Assembly (NCBI GenBank): GCA_006386115.1 | Contig: VFIW01000001.1 | Location: 62,001 to 126,000 of the forward strand | Direction: 5' to 3' | Source of the DNA: Globisporangium splendens | Lineage: Eukaryota > Oomycota > Peronosporomycetes > Pythiales > Pythiaceae | DNA: 64,000 nt | Part shown: positions 44,798 through 55,700 of the stretch, piece after piece | Layout of the letters: each line of letters opens with the position of its first letter | How positions within the stretch are numbered: the stretch's first letter is position 1 | The notes under the pieces: model-generated | The model's database searches: none | The model's input: the letters and a program-made list of their open reading frames with translations, nothing else | Told to the model about the DNA's origin: nothing | Program-made: the position numbers and the translations under genes

Positions 44798-46237
44798 ATG
44801 CCACAGTGTGCACACACTGCCAATGCCAACAGCAGAAGCGCCGAACAGGGCGAAATGGACGACCGCGACTCGCCTGACGCCACGAAGGAGAAGACGACGC
44901 CGCCACTGCCGCAGCGCAAGCGCAAGTACCGCAAGGCGCTGCACGCGATCCGCAAGGTACGAAGCACCATCGCTTCCTCTTGTTACCGCCAGCTTAAGTC
45001 CACGTGTCCAAACATACAGGAAGAAACGGAGCAGCTCCTGCAAGAGTTGACGACTCTGCAGACTCAACTGGAGGTCCTGAAATCCTGCGTGCTCTCAGCT
45101 TCGTCAGCTCCTTCTGTCGACCGCGGTGGGTCTCCTGTGAGCCACGATGCATCGATGACTGAGAAGGCGCTCGCGAACCAAGTGCTGCGACGCGCATTGC
45201 AGAGCCGACAGCGCGAGTTTGCGCGCGTCCAGGCGCATATCACCGAGTATGCGCTTTTTGTACGAGCCGCTAATTTGAGGTTAAAGGTGCTAGTCTCCAA
45301 TCTGTGATTGGTTTGGCTAACTGCACCTTCATGGTTTTTTTTTTTTCTGTAGGACATCCGAGCTGGTAGCCCGATCGAGCGCGTGATTCGCCTTCCGCGA
45401 GACGAGCAGGAGCGCATGGCGATCCTGACAAAGCTCCAACCGACGATGCTGAAAGAGGGTGCGGCATTCCTTCAGGAGCGCATCCCACGTGTGGGCCGAA
45501 GTCGCGCGATGCACGAAGACTTTGGCTGCGAAGCGGACAACGGCGGCTACCTTTTTGCGTCCATCGCGACGCTTCCGTGTGATTGTGGGACAGAGTTAAC
45601 GACGACAAGGACAGATTCCAGACGCCCTCTGCCGAGCGCGCGTGCTGTGTTTGATGCGCTGCTGGCGTACTTTTTGGTGCTCGAGATCAAGATTTCGGAG
45701 AACTTGGGTCACGTCACGATCCGCGAAGACGACGATCGCTCCCATGAGGAAAACACTGGGATCCTGCAGAACCGCTTGGTCTCGACGTCGCCCAATGGTG
45801 TCCGCATGGAGTCGAACACCGTCTTCTTCTCGTCCTTTGAGCCTGACGAGGGTGGTGGGGAAGACGGACGAGGCTACGGACTAATCGTCTGCAATCACAT
45901 CGACGACGATGCGCGGTACCCGTACCAGCCGACCCATCGCGTCCGACGCGACTTGCGTTCGGTCATTGAGGTCGCGATGCATCCGAATGCTACGAGATCC
46001 CGTAAACCCAGCAAGAGGCTCAAGCCAACGCTAGGTACAAGAACCATCCAGCGCCAAGCAGATGCTAACGACAGCTTCCAGGACACTGAGGATGTTGTTA
46101 TGGTCACGCGGTGGGTGCTCAATCGCCTCCATGCGCCTGCGTTTCCACTGCCCCCGGGTCGACGACGCGAACTCCACGAGACCACTGAGCAGCGGGTCCA
46201 CTCGCTCAGGACCGTGTTACAAGACCTGCAGTATTGA
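44798..46237 (+). CDS. Basic-region/coiled-coil protein related to the START-like family
   Basis: Exons 44798-44956, 45020-45286 and 45353-46237 (436 aa). Intron 1 is 63 nt and in frame (GTACGAAG...ACATACAG), so retention would keep the frame. A basic stretch (RKRKYRKALHAIRK) precedes leucine heptads (EETEQLLQELTTLQTQLEVL), the bZIP-like layout of the genes at 4289, 21681 and 23829, with the first intron at the same basic/leucine boundary. The C-terminal half is divergent (ILQNRLVSTSPNGVRME, then YGLIVCNHIDDD, and MVTRWVLNRLHAPAFPLP near the end), the last resembling the VxRWE...P end of the others. It is tentatively a distant member. The ATG at 44855 (MDDRDSPD) is an alternative start. Confidence 0.65.
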
Positions 46238-46925
46238 AAGTTTAATCGGCGTTCAATGGGGCGGGGTTGATACGAAACACGCCTGCCAGCCAGACTCATC
46301 CTCCTAATGACCTAGTTTTGGAAAGAGTATTTACAGAGAATGACAGCATAATGCGTGGACTGGATGCAACAAATCTTTAACGCATGTGAAGCGCACTAAA
46401 TGACACACACGAGCATCCAGATACAGTAGCAAACGTGCTTGATTGAAGCTCACTTTGGCGCTCTCTGTCATAGCCACATCAAATGCTTCGTGATCTCAAC
46501 TGACTGATGGGTAACTGCACGGCATCGAAAGCTTTCACCGCAAGCAACTGCTCTCAGTAATCGGCGTCCAATATCCTAAAACCATTTCGAACACCCGCCT
46601 CGACGAGCACTGTGACTCGGAACGTCTACCCTACCGCTTGCTGAAAGCCCGCTAGCAACTTTTTTGTGGTAGCATTCTCGAGGTGTGACACTGGCGTGGA
46701 GGAGCGAGGTGTTGATTTTTCCTAAATCAACAAATGTGTTGACTTTGAGGTTGAGTTCCCAGACGTGGACGGTAGTGCGAAGAATGACGGTTGGAAGTGA
46801 GAGTGTTGGTTGCTGTGCAAAATGCAGAATGAGGAGATTGGATTGAGTTTTATCGGAGGGGAAAAGCTCGAGGCTGAAAAATCCCCTCCAGCGGTTGCTG
46901 CGGTTGGCTGGGAGAAGCCCGTGCC
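46238..46925. other. Gene-free flank of the nested retrotransposons
   Basis: 688 bp between the last ordinary gene and the outer LTR. No domain-bearing frame on either strand and no recognisable repeat. GTGCC at 46921-46925 directly abuts the LTR and is the expected target-site duplication of element A. Confidence 0.5.
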
Positions 46926-47533
46926 TGTAAGAGGCTATCCGAGACAGCCTCAAACACAGCACGCACGCTTGCGCTTGAGAGGAAGACTTGAGAGGAACTT
47001 GGCAAAAATGCAACTGAATTGAAATGAGCTTATGGTTCCTGACACTACATGTAAAACACCACTAGGGCTCCTAGAGGTTTTATAACTAAAACCTAAACAT
47101 GCACAATAAAACCTATGAATCTGGTATATAAAACCTTGGCTACACTGAGGTTGAACCCAGGGGATCTTCGAGAAACTTGAACTTGAAGTCCCGTGGAAAA
47201 TTCCCTGCAAAGTGATTGGCTACAGCCACTCACTTTAGGTGGCAGAGACACGTCGGTCTCATCACCAGTGCAGCTTCCCAAGTGGGAACCATCACTCACG
47301 TGTCTAGAGTACTGTTGTGCGTAATCACGCCGAATCTCAATGATTGCGAGCGACCAACACGCAACTCAGACACAGATTGCTCTGACGTCAGACGATGACG
47401 TCACCTGTGCATGTGGGGATCACTTTTATGTGTTTCACCCAATATCTTCGCACCCACAATGCACTTCCACAAGGTGGTGTGCGACACACACAAAGAGCCA
47501 CCTTGCATGTAATGGCAGCCTTAGCCCATTACA
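46926..47533 (-). repeat. 3' LTR of Gypsy element A
   Basis: 608 bp from TGTAAGAGG to CCCATTACA (plus orientation), nearly identical to the 609 bp LTR at 61907-62515 and alignable with 57162-57817. The right edge is followed by TCATCCCTCCCTT, a polypurine tract on the minus strand, which fixes this as the 3' LTR. A palindromic TGTAATGG...CCATTACA pair lies at its right end (47508-47533). Confidence 0.85.
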
Positions 47534-47546
47534 TCATCCCTCCCTT
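47534..47546 (-). promoter_or_regulatory. Polypurine tract of element A
   Basis: Minus-strand AAGGGAGGGATGA directly against the LTR; the plus-strand-synthesis primer of reverse transcription. Confidence 0.75.
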
Positions 47547-47609
47547 AAAGTTCCATCACGGACTTTACTTCTTTCGGAAGAGGTACCCGCTCTCACTTTC
47601 CAATTGACC

Positions 47610-48659
47610 ATGAAGCGATCAAGCGACCAAGTGAAGCGCGAAGAACAGCCCGAGCCGAAGCGGCAGCGGACGACTCCCGGCTTGTACGACATCTCCGCTA
47701 TTCGCAAGAAGCGTGGAGGACGTCGGTTCTACAAGGAGTTGTTCTTCCTCTGGCGCAAGATGTCCGGCAGCGACGATCCTGGCCAGTCCAGCACAGCGAA
47801 GCTCGAGTCGTGGAAGACGTTTGTCCGACTCGAGAACGAGAGTCTTGTCGAGCGTTTGCTAGGGAACCTAGGAGGCACGCTCGAGAACGACCATAAAGAG
47901 CTTGGCTCTAGTCGTTCTAGTGCTCGCGAGAGCACTACAAGCTCTGTTCGTAACTGTGAACCACGTCGGGAACATCAGACTGAAGAGTCTCTCGAGGTTC
48001 CCACGTGTCCGAGTCCGGCGGACAGCCAAGCCACCGTACTCTGTAGAAGCGTTGACGGTTCAACGACTTCTCTCCTCGACGACGAGTCGATCGATCCTCG
48101 TGATCGACTATCGACTCAACGATCCAGCGACGCTCTCCCTGATGATCGATCAGAGGAGGTGGGGCTGAACGCGAAAACGATTGAGCGACTCTGGAAGTGG
48201 AAGAGTGCTCACCGCGCTCAGATCGAGGCTCTTGAAGTTCGCAACGCGGTACTCGAAGACCGGTGCGAAAGCCTCGAAGACCGGTTGAAGGAACATGAGT
48301 CGAAGATCGACTTGCTCTTCGATGGTCTTGCCCAGCGTTCGGCAATGGAGTCACATTTCGAACAAAGGTTCGAGAAGATTCAAGCCGAGCTTGAACGACT
48401 CCAGAAGGCTGAGAAAGCTCGTGATGCGTATCACGAACGTCTACTGCGCTCTGTGGAAGAGGCAGGGGTTTCTCTTGAGATACTTCGGAAGGAGTATCAT
48501 GGTCGCCTTCTCGCGTTGGAGGCAATAAAGGACGAGTCCTTTGATGTGCTTCAGCGCCTTTATGCCGAGAAGAAGCTCCATGGCGATGAGTTACAGACTC
48601 TTCGCGAGCTGGTGGAGCGACTTCAGGATCGACTTGATCGTCTGGCAAAGGCTCTATAG
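47610..48659 (+). CDS. Antisense coiled-coil-like ORF of element A
   Basis: 349 aa on the strand opposite to pol, starting 77 nt inside the 3' LTR edge. N-terminal block: MKRSSDQVKREEQ, KRQRTTPGLYDISAIRKK, FYKELFFLWRK, then SWKTFVRLENE. An acidic/Ser-rich middle follows, then a long heptad region (IERLWKWKSAHRAQIEAL, LEDRLKEHESKIDLLFDG, LRELVERLQDRLDRLAK) that should form a coiled coil. The last 725 bp (47935-48659) are antisense to the integrase linker and chromodomain of pol. The N-terminal block lies outside the overlap and is still conserved in elements C and D, which argues for real coding. No known domain recognised. The basic KRxR could be a nuclear signal. Confidence 0.65.
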   Translation: MKRSSDQVKREEQPEPKRQRTTPGLYDISAIRKKRGGRRFYKELFFLWRKMSGSDDPGQSSTAKLESWKTFVRLENESLVERLLGNLGGTLENDHKELGSSRSSARESTTSSVRNCEPRREHQTEESLEVPTCPSPADSQATVLCRSVDGSTTSLLDDESIDPRDRLSTQRSSDALPDDRSEEVGLNAKTIERLWKWKSAHRAQIEALEVRNAVLEDRCESLEDRLKEHESKIDLLFDGLAQRSAMESHFEQRFEKIQAELERLQKAEKARDAYHERLLRSVEEAGVSLEILRKEYHGRLLALEAIKDESFDVLQRLYAEKKLHGDELQTLRELVERLQDRLDRLAKAL

Positions 48660-50470
48660 GGTTCGCTGACCCACTTGGAAGGTAAGGCTTTAGTCTACCT
48701 ACGTAGAACGTAGGGTGTAGTCGCATGCGTTTAGGAATGTCTAGTGTGTAGGCATCACCATTGCATTTCACTACCCTGAACGGTCCAATATATCTTGGCA
48801 GAAGTTTCGAACTCCCCAAGTTAGACACTGCGTGTTCAGGCAGGTTCGCCGTGCTGAGCAATACAAGATCATTGATCTTATATACTTGCTTGTTCTTCCT
48901 TCCACTCCTATCTGCTTGTTCCTTTTGCAGATCCTGAGCCTTTGCAATTGCGTCTCGAACAAACCTCACAACGGCTTGTCTCCTCACAATAAAGTCATCG
49001 ACTTGCTGTTCCTCACGACTTGTTAGGTCGTTGAGGGGTTTCATCGAGTCAAAGTTGGCTTTTAACTCTGTGACAGCATTCAGGTCCGACTGTGGCTCCT
49101 TAGCCGTAGTCCCTCCCCCACTTAAGGTAGAGACCTCACCCATTATGGAAGCAGGCACTCGAGGGTGAATGCCATAGTTCACATAAAATGGAGAGTGACC
49201 CGTCGAGACATGCGTGGAGTTGTTCAACGCAAACTCGACAAGAGGGAGAAACTCACTCCACTCTTTGAAAGACGTCGCATAACTGCGCAACACGTCTTCC
49301 AGGACACGATTCACTCGTTCAGTTTGACCGTCTGTCTCTGGGTGTGCTGCTGTTGACATGGATAGTTTTGTATCCAAAATGCCAAACAGAGTTCGCCAAA
49401 ACCTAGACGTAAACCGAGTGTCACGGTCTGATACGATCTCCGAGGGCAGACCATGTAGACGGAACACCACGTCTACAAAGACTTTCGCAGTCATCTCTGC
49501 CGAGATCTTATCCGAGACCGGAGTAAGATGCACCATCTTACTAAATCGGTCCACAAACACCAGGATGCCATTCCTGCCGTGTTTGTCTCTTGGAAGTCCA
49601 AATATGAAATCCATACTCACGGACTTCCAACTGTCCTGAGGGACAGGTAATGAACGAAGTGGAGCCCGAGTAGAGCCGGATGGCTTAACTCTTTGGCACA
49701 CTTCGCAAGTACGCACATACTTGCGAACCCACTTGTACATGTGAGGCCAGTAGTAATCTCGAGACAAGTTGAGAAACGTTTTCTCACGTCCGAGATGGCC
49801 ACTCGAAGGACCGTCATGATACTCGTACAAGAGTCGATGACGCAGACCTTCGTCGTTGGGGACAACGATCCTCGCTGGATCCCCTTCGTCAACCGTATAG
49901 TACAGCAGCTCATTGTGCATGCTGTAACGGTGAACACGCGATCTTGCTCTTGGTGGGAGGTTTTGGAGTGCCTTGTCTGAGGGATTCTTGAAATACTTGA
50001 TCAGTTCTTGGCATGCTTCGTCTTGCTTGTATCCCTCAGTGATCTCTTCTTGGACTGTGCTTGTCACTCCCGTAGCAATCGCGCTGACGTCTTCACAGAG
50101 TCGACACGCTCCGTTCGTGTCGTCACTCTTGTTCTTCGGATCATAATCCGGACGTCTTGACAGCGCATCGGCAAGAATGTTTGACTTGCCGGGCTTATAA
50201 TGTACAACAAAGTTGTACTCAGCGAAGAAGGAAAACCATCTTGCCATTCTTTGCGATAGGTGAGGCGTCTTTACAGCTGTCCGCAGTGATGCGTGATCAG
50301 TGTAAATAGCGAACTGCTTTTCACCGAGCAAATAGACTCGGAACTTCGCCAATGCATACTTCATGGCCAATAGTTCCTTGTCATGGACCGGATAGTTCCG
50401 TTCTGCGGGCCTGAGTTGTCGTGACTGGTACGACACAACTCTTTCTTTGCCCTCATCATCGTGTTGCATC
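47935..50470 (-). CDS. Gypsy pol of element A, RNase H to chromodomain, cut by element B
   Basis: Open from the junction at 50470 to the stop at 47935. It starts inside RNase H (the frame enters at MQHDDEGKERVVSYQSR after the LTR) and continues with YTDHASLRTA and ILADALSRRPDYD. The integrase has its zinc-binding H2C2 part (EYHDGPSSGHLGREKTF, CEVCQRVK) and a DDE core (SMDFIFGLP, IVSDRDTRF, HPETDGQTERVN). The GPY/F-like end is followed by a low-complexity linker and a chromodomain (FYRVRWLGCPPDSDTWEP). No stop or frameshift is seen in this part. The missing N-terminal RT, protease and gag should lie right of element B, beyond the window. Confidence 0.85.
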
Positions 50471-51018
50471 TGTAACCGGACACTTCCGAGTTACGCAGCA
50501 CGGTACGTGTGTGAGGAAGCGTGTGCACGACTTCTCTCAAGGACTCTGTTCCAAGAGCTGTTGCCTGCTTCCTGCAGTGCAACGATCGGTTACCTATAGA
50601 TCTCTATAGAGTAACCGTCAATAACTAAAGACTTAGTCAGAGGTAAAAATGGAACTGTTTATTTGTTGGGGGTTGCCCTTTGCAGGATACCCTGAGTTAT
50701 CTTTAGTTCACTATCTAGCATAGTGAACCTCCGCTTATTTCAATGTGGACATAAGTGGATGGCTCTGAATTGCCGTGTTATTCAATTGGTCTAAAAGCAT
50801 ATAGTTTTAGCCTATGAGAGTCGTGTCTGTGACCGACCTCTAATCAGAGTAGCTTGGCTACCTTTGTGGTTCGAGTAAGTGCGGCGAACCTAATGGATCG
50901 GCTGCTTTGGTGTTTCTCGTAGCTAAGTACGGAAACTTTAGTTGCATGCGGACTTAGTCCAATGCCAACAGATTGAGCTAAGTTGCTGCGGTGCAACTTA
51001 GCGTGTGACCCCGTTACA
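50471..51018 (-). repeat. 3' LTR of Gypsy element B
   Basis: 548 bp from TGTAACCGGACAC to CCCGTTACA, unrelated in sequence to the A/C/D LTRs. It is backed by CCACCCCCCACCT (minus-strand polypurine tract). It cuts the A pol frame after CGTGTTGCATC. In element C the same pol site continues CATCAAGGCGCAACC, so GCATC (50466-50470) is the likely target-site duplication. Confidence 0.85.
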
Positions 51019-51031
51019 CCACCCCCCACCT
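51019..51031 (-). promoter_or_regulatory. Polypurine tract of element B
   Basis: Minus-strand AGGTGGGGGGTGG immediately inside the 3' LTR. Confidence 0.75.
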
Positions 51032-51183
51032 AAAGTGCGAAACACGGGAGTGGTTTCGAAAGAGTGGTGGCCACGCTACGACGCACGAAGTCGTGGTCAG
51101 AATTCTTCGGGAGAGGCACTGCGAACACGCGTGCAAATCTCTCCGAAAAGCATCGCAACATCACAAGTGTGAACGCACACGTG

Positions 51184-52719
51184 ATGGCGACGAACAAATC
51201 GGTGCGCGAAAAGATCGCCCGAAGCGCGAGCGGTCCTGCAGAAGGACTCGTTCAAAGACTGCAGAAGCTCGGCGCTGAGAAGCGCGAGGCGGCAAGCGCA
51301 AAACAACGCGCTGCCGCTGCGGTCACGTCTGCCACGGAAGACGTGAGCATGAGCGACGACGAGTCGACTCAATCGAAGACTGCTCCTGACGGTGTCAGTG
51401 AGCTGCAATTTGGCGATCTCCCTGCCATCAAGCCGATGAGCAGGGCAAGCGACGCCGATGACGACACGGCAGTCGACTACCAAGAGTACTCACCCGAGGA
51501 AGGGGAGGAAGAGGAAGGCATCACCGTGAGGCGCGACTCCATCGACGAGTGGGTCGAGTATGAGGAGCTGCGTTACGGGAGCGGTAGCCCCGAACTGCAC
51601 GAGTTGGAGCGAAATCCCTCGGCAGACGTCTCGATTTATCGGACGGAGGAAGAGAATGACGTCGCAAAGACTGTCAATGAAAGGGAGAAGGGGGAGGTCA
51701 TCATTACCAACAATGAGACCGGACTGGAACCACCACCAAAAGGTTCCGTCCATTTTTCGCTTCCCGTTGTGCCGCCGCCAAAGGAATGGCCGACAGCGAA
51801 AACCCCGGCAAATTTACTTGCACGGGCGCGGGTTCCACTCGAGAGGTATGACTCCGAGTTCGCACGATGGCGCGAAGCCGATCTGCGAGGACGTGATGGG
51901 GCACTGCGCGTGCACCCGATCCCGGTTATCCTTTACGAAGGTGAGACCGAGGATCAATACGAAACCGCGTTCTTGGCATCAAGAACCGGTGTGAAACGCT
52001 TTGGGGCTGCGCGTACATTGGCCACCGATCCTGGGGCACAACGTAGCCAGCGCATGCAATTCGCTGTGCAGCGCGTACAAAAGTACCGCGAAGCAACAAA
52101 GAGTGATGACCGTGCTCGCACGAGTCTCGGTATTAACAAGCGACAGATGGACGAGTCTCACTCGCCATCAACGCACGCTCAAAAGCGGCGACCATGTCGG
52201 GAACGTCCTCGAGGAGGCGCTCAGCAGGCTCCCATGTGCTCTGCGACAAATCGTATCCACGCCACTTCACAAGGTAGCGGGTGTTCCCCTTGCGCCGCTG
52301 CACACGCAGCAGGCGCTCGACATGGTAGTGGCGCTGTCCCTGCTTATCAATCAGCGGGACCGGTGGCGCCCTACCGCGCTTCAGCATCGGTGGTTGCACC
52401 TGATGCGATGGTTCAGATGGTTCACGCGAACGCATCGTCTTTGGGGGCGCTACAGCAAGACGTCCGTGCCTTTCGCCAGCAATATCTGGACGAGACCTCG
52501 CTGTTAAAGCAGAGGGTGACGGCGCTTGAGACGGAGCTGAAGGAAGCTCGTCAGATGCTGGAGGAGTACCATGTCCGCGGGAAGAACTTCCACGCGAGGT
52601 ACGCTCCGCGAGTGAAGACGCTTTGGGAGAGGCACAACGCGCTCGTGTCTCGATGGGCGGCGTCTGAGCCCCCTGATGAGACCGACGTGCTCCCGCACTG
52701 GGATAAGAATCCGCAGTAG
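51184..52719 (+). CDS. Antisense coiled-coil-like ORF of element B
   Basis: 511 aa on the plus strand from ATG 51184, 166 nt from the LTR edge (the frame is open from 51064, but only via GTG). It is basic at the N-terminus (MATNKSVREKIARSASG), acidic in the middle (YSPEEGEEEEGITVRR), then Pro-rich, and ends in leucine heptads (LLKQRVTALETELKEARQ). The last 587 bp (52133-52719) are antisense to the pol linker/chromodomain. The sequence is not alignable by eye with the A/C/D versions, but its position, strand, general architecture and antisense register are the same. Confidence 0.6.
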   Translation: MATNKSVREKIARSASGPAEGLVQRLQKLGAEKREAASAKQRAAAAVTSATEDVSMSDDESTQSKTAPDGVSELQFGDLPAIKPMSRASDADDDTAVDYQEYSPEEGEEEEGITVRRDSIDEWVEYEELRYGSGSPELHELERNPSADVSIYRTEEENDVAKTVNEREKGEVIITNNETGLEPPPKGSVHFSLPVVPPPKEWPTAKTPANLLARARVPLERYDSEFARWREADLRGRDGALRVHPIPVILYEGETEDQYETAFLASRTGVKRFGAARTLATDPGAQRSQRMQFAVQRVQKYREATKSDDRARTSLGINKRQMDESHSPSTHAQKRRPCRERPRGGAQQAPMCSATNRIHATSQGSGCSPCAAAHAAGARHGSGAVPAYQSAGPVAPYRASASVVAPDAMVQMVHANASSLGALQQDVRAFRQQYLDETSLLKQRVTALETELKEARQMLEEYHVRGKNFHARYAPRVKTLWERHNALVSRWAASEPPDETDVLPHWDKNPQ

Positions 52720-55700
52720 CGTCATGGTAGCGTTTCAGCAAACCCACGTAAAACACGGGGTGCGTTGCCATTCGCGTTGGGAGATCGAGCTTGTAATTCA
52801 AGTCTCCAATCTTCTCCACAACAGTGTACGGCCCGATGAATCGTGGCAACAACTTACTCCCGCTGGGGAGCGTTGTGACTGCATCGTTTGGTAGGTTTTT
52901 AATGCTCAATAGCACTTTATCACCCACACAAAACGTTTGTTTGTTCTTTCTACCCGATTTATCGGCGTAGAGCTTTTGCTTGTCTTGCGCAGCAGCTAGT
53001 TGGTCGCGTACGCGACGCAACAATGCTGCGCGCTCATCGACAAATTGCCGCGCTGCCGCGACGGCTTTGTCTTGCTTTTTCGTTGCTCTCGCAGCGCGTG
53101 CTGCAGAGAGATCTATTTCTGCGCCGGTGGGTGACACCGCGCGCTCTCCCTTTCGTGGCTGACGCTCGCACGAGCAGTCGCCTGATTCTGTCTGAGACTG
53201 GCTATTTTTGGCATGAGTACCGTAACTCGGTACCGTGGGAGATCGATCTATAGGGACACGAGTACCGTAACTCGGTACCGTGGGAGATCGATCTATAGGT
53301 ACACGAGTACCGTAACTCAGTACCGTGGAAGATCGATCTATAGGGACACGAGTACCGTAACTCAGTACCGTGTTTTTCTCTCCAAATGTGGAACGCGTGC
53401 CGTCCGGTAAGACCGTGACAGATTCGAAGTGCGACCGCACAGGCGGCGCATCGCGCGCGTCCACGTGAGCGGTTAACGCCACGTCTGGTGACGGAGGTCG
53501 CGCACTCGCATCGAGCGCAGCGAGTTGCCCTCCCACCGCAGAATATTCGACGCCCTCAAACAGAGTGGCGGGTACGCGCGGGTGCCGCAGCGAGTTAAAA
53601 TAGAACGGAGTCACGGCCGTAGAGGCGTGCTCGCTGCTATTTATAGCAAACTCGGCGTACGGCAGCCAGCGGCTCCAGTCGCGGGGATGATCGACAGCGA
53701 TGCTGCGAAGAATATCCTCGACGACACGGTTTACGCGCTCGGTTTGCCCGTCTGTCTCGGGATGATCGGCAGTGGACATCGCCAGATCTGTGCCGAGCAG
53801 GCGGAAGAGTTCGCGCCAAAAGGCAGCGGTGAAACGCGGGTCCCGGTCTGATACAATAGACTCGGGCAAGCCGTGATAGCGGAACACGTGCTCTAAAAAT
53901 AGGCACGCCGTCTCTTGGGCAGTGACATGCTTGCGCACAGGCGCAACATGCACCATTTTGCTCAGTCGGTCGACGAACACGACGACGCCTGTGTTGCGCG
54001 CCTTGTCTTCCGGGAAACCGAAGACGAAATCCATGCTGACCGACTTCCAGCAATCTTGCGGAATCGGCAGCGGATGCAGCGGCGCTTTGTTCTTGCCCGC
54101 AGGCTTCACGCGCTGGCACTGTTCGCATGAACGTACATAATTGGCCACCCATTTGTACTGGTGTGGCCACCAAAACACATTGGACACTTGCAAGAAGGTC
54201 TTTTCACGCCCCAGATGCCCACTCGCTGGCGCATCGTGAAACTCATGAAGGATCGAAAGTTTCAGATCCTGGTCATGCGGTACATACACACGCGGGTAAT
54301 CGAAGTTGGACAGTTGATGCCACAATAACCCGTCGTGATAACTAAACCGAGCAAGCTTTGACTCGAGTTTGGCAGGCAATGACTCTTTCGACGAGCCGTC
54401 AAAGTGAGCAATCAACAAGCGACATTCATCGTCCTTTGGATAAAGCGACTGAATATTGTCCTTGAGCTTTGTTTGCACTCGACTGATGCTCAGATGCATG
54501 AGATCAGGAGCGCGCTCCGAACACAGAGCGTCGGCGCTGTTGTCAACGCTCGACTCGTAATCTGGACGGCGCGAAAGCGCGTCCGCCAGAACATTTTCCT
54601 TTTCCGGCTTGTATTCGACCCGAAAGTTGAACTCGGAGAAGAATGCAAGCCATCGCGCCATTCGCTGCGACAGATGGGGAGAATTAATCGCGGTCCGCAA
54701 GGACGCGTGATCCGTGTACACAACAAACGGTGTCGCACCCAAAAGGTGGACCCTGAACTTCAAGAGAGCGTACTTGATCGCAAGCAGCTCCTTGTCGTGC
54801 ACAGGATAATTCTTTTCAGCTGCCTTAAGCAGTCTGCTTTGGTATGATACGACGCGCTCATGGCCGTCATCATCCTTCTGCATCAGCGCACAGCCGATTG
54901 CAAAATCGCTGGCATCGCACACGACACTGAAAGCTTTCGTGTGGTCCGGCAACGCCAGGACAGGAGCGCGAACAAGCGACTCCTTCACGTCAATGAATGC
55001 ATTCATGACATCGCTGGTCCAGTCCCATTCGACATCCTTTTTCAAGAGATGCGTGAGCGGACGGACTCTCGCCGCATAGTTGTGGCTGTACTTGTGCAAA
55101 TAGTTTGCCAAGCCAAGCCACTTGCGCAAATCCTTGACGTTCTTTGGGATCGGCCAGTCGGCGATCGCCTTGATCTTCTCTGGGTCCGCGCGGACTCCAG
55201 CTTTGCCAACATAGCACCCCAGGATCGGAATCTCTGAGGCGCCAAAGATGCACTTCTTCAGGTTGCAATACAGACTGTTGTCTCGTAAGCACTGCAACAC
55301 TGAGCGCAAATGTCTCTTGTGCACGTCAACGGCACTGAGATCTCCTTCGGCACGACTGTGCACGAAGATGTCATCGAAGTAGCTCGGTGCGTACGCACGA
55401 TGAGGACGCAGAAGATGCGTTACCAGACGATTGAACGTCGCTGGTGCATTCTTCAGACCTTGCGGCATAACGAGCCACTCCCACAGCATTCCGCTGGGTG
55501 TGCTTACTGCCGTCAAGGGAACGTCACTCTCTCGCATGAGGATCTGATAGAACCCATCCATCAGATCCAATGCTGAGAACACAGTTGAGCCGCCCATGGA
55601 GTCGATCAAGACATCCTTTCTTGGGATCGGTGTTTGTGCCGGAATGGTGGCGGCGTTCAGCTTGTTGAAAGCGTGAACAATGCGCCAGCCACCAGTCGCT

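Noticed and set aside
53215..53373. CRISPR-like array
   Set aside because: Contiguous 45 bp units without spacers, inside an open pol frame; a coding minisatellite.
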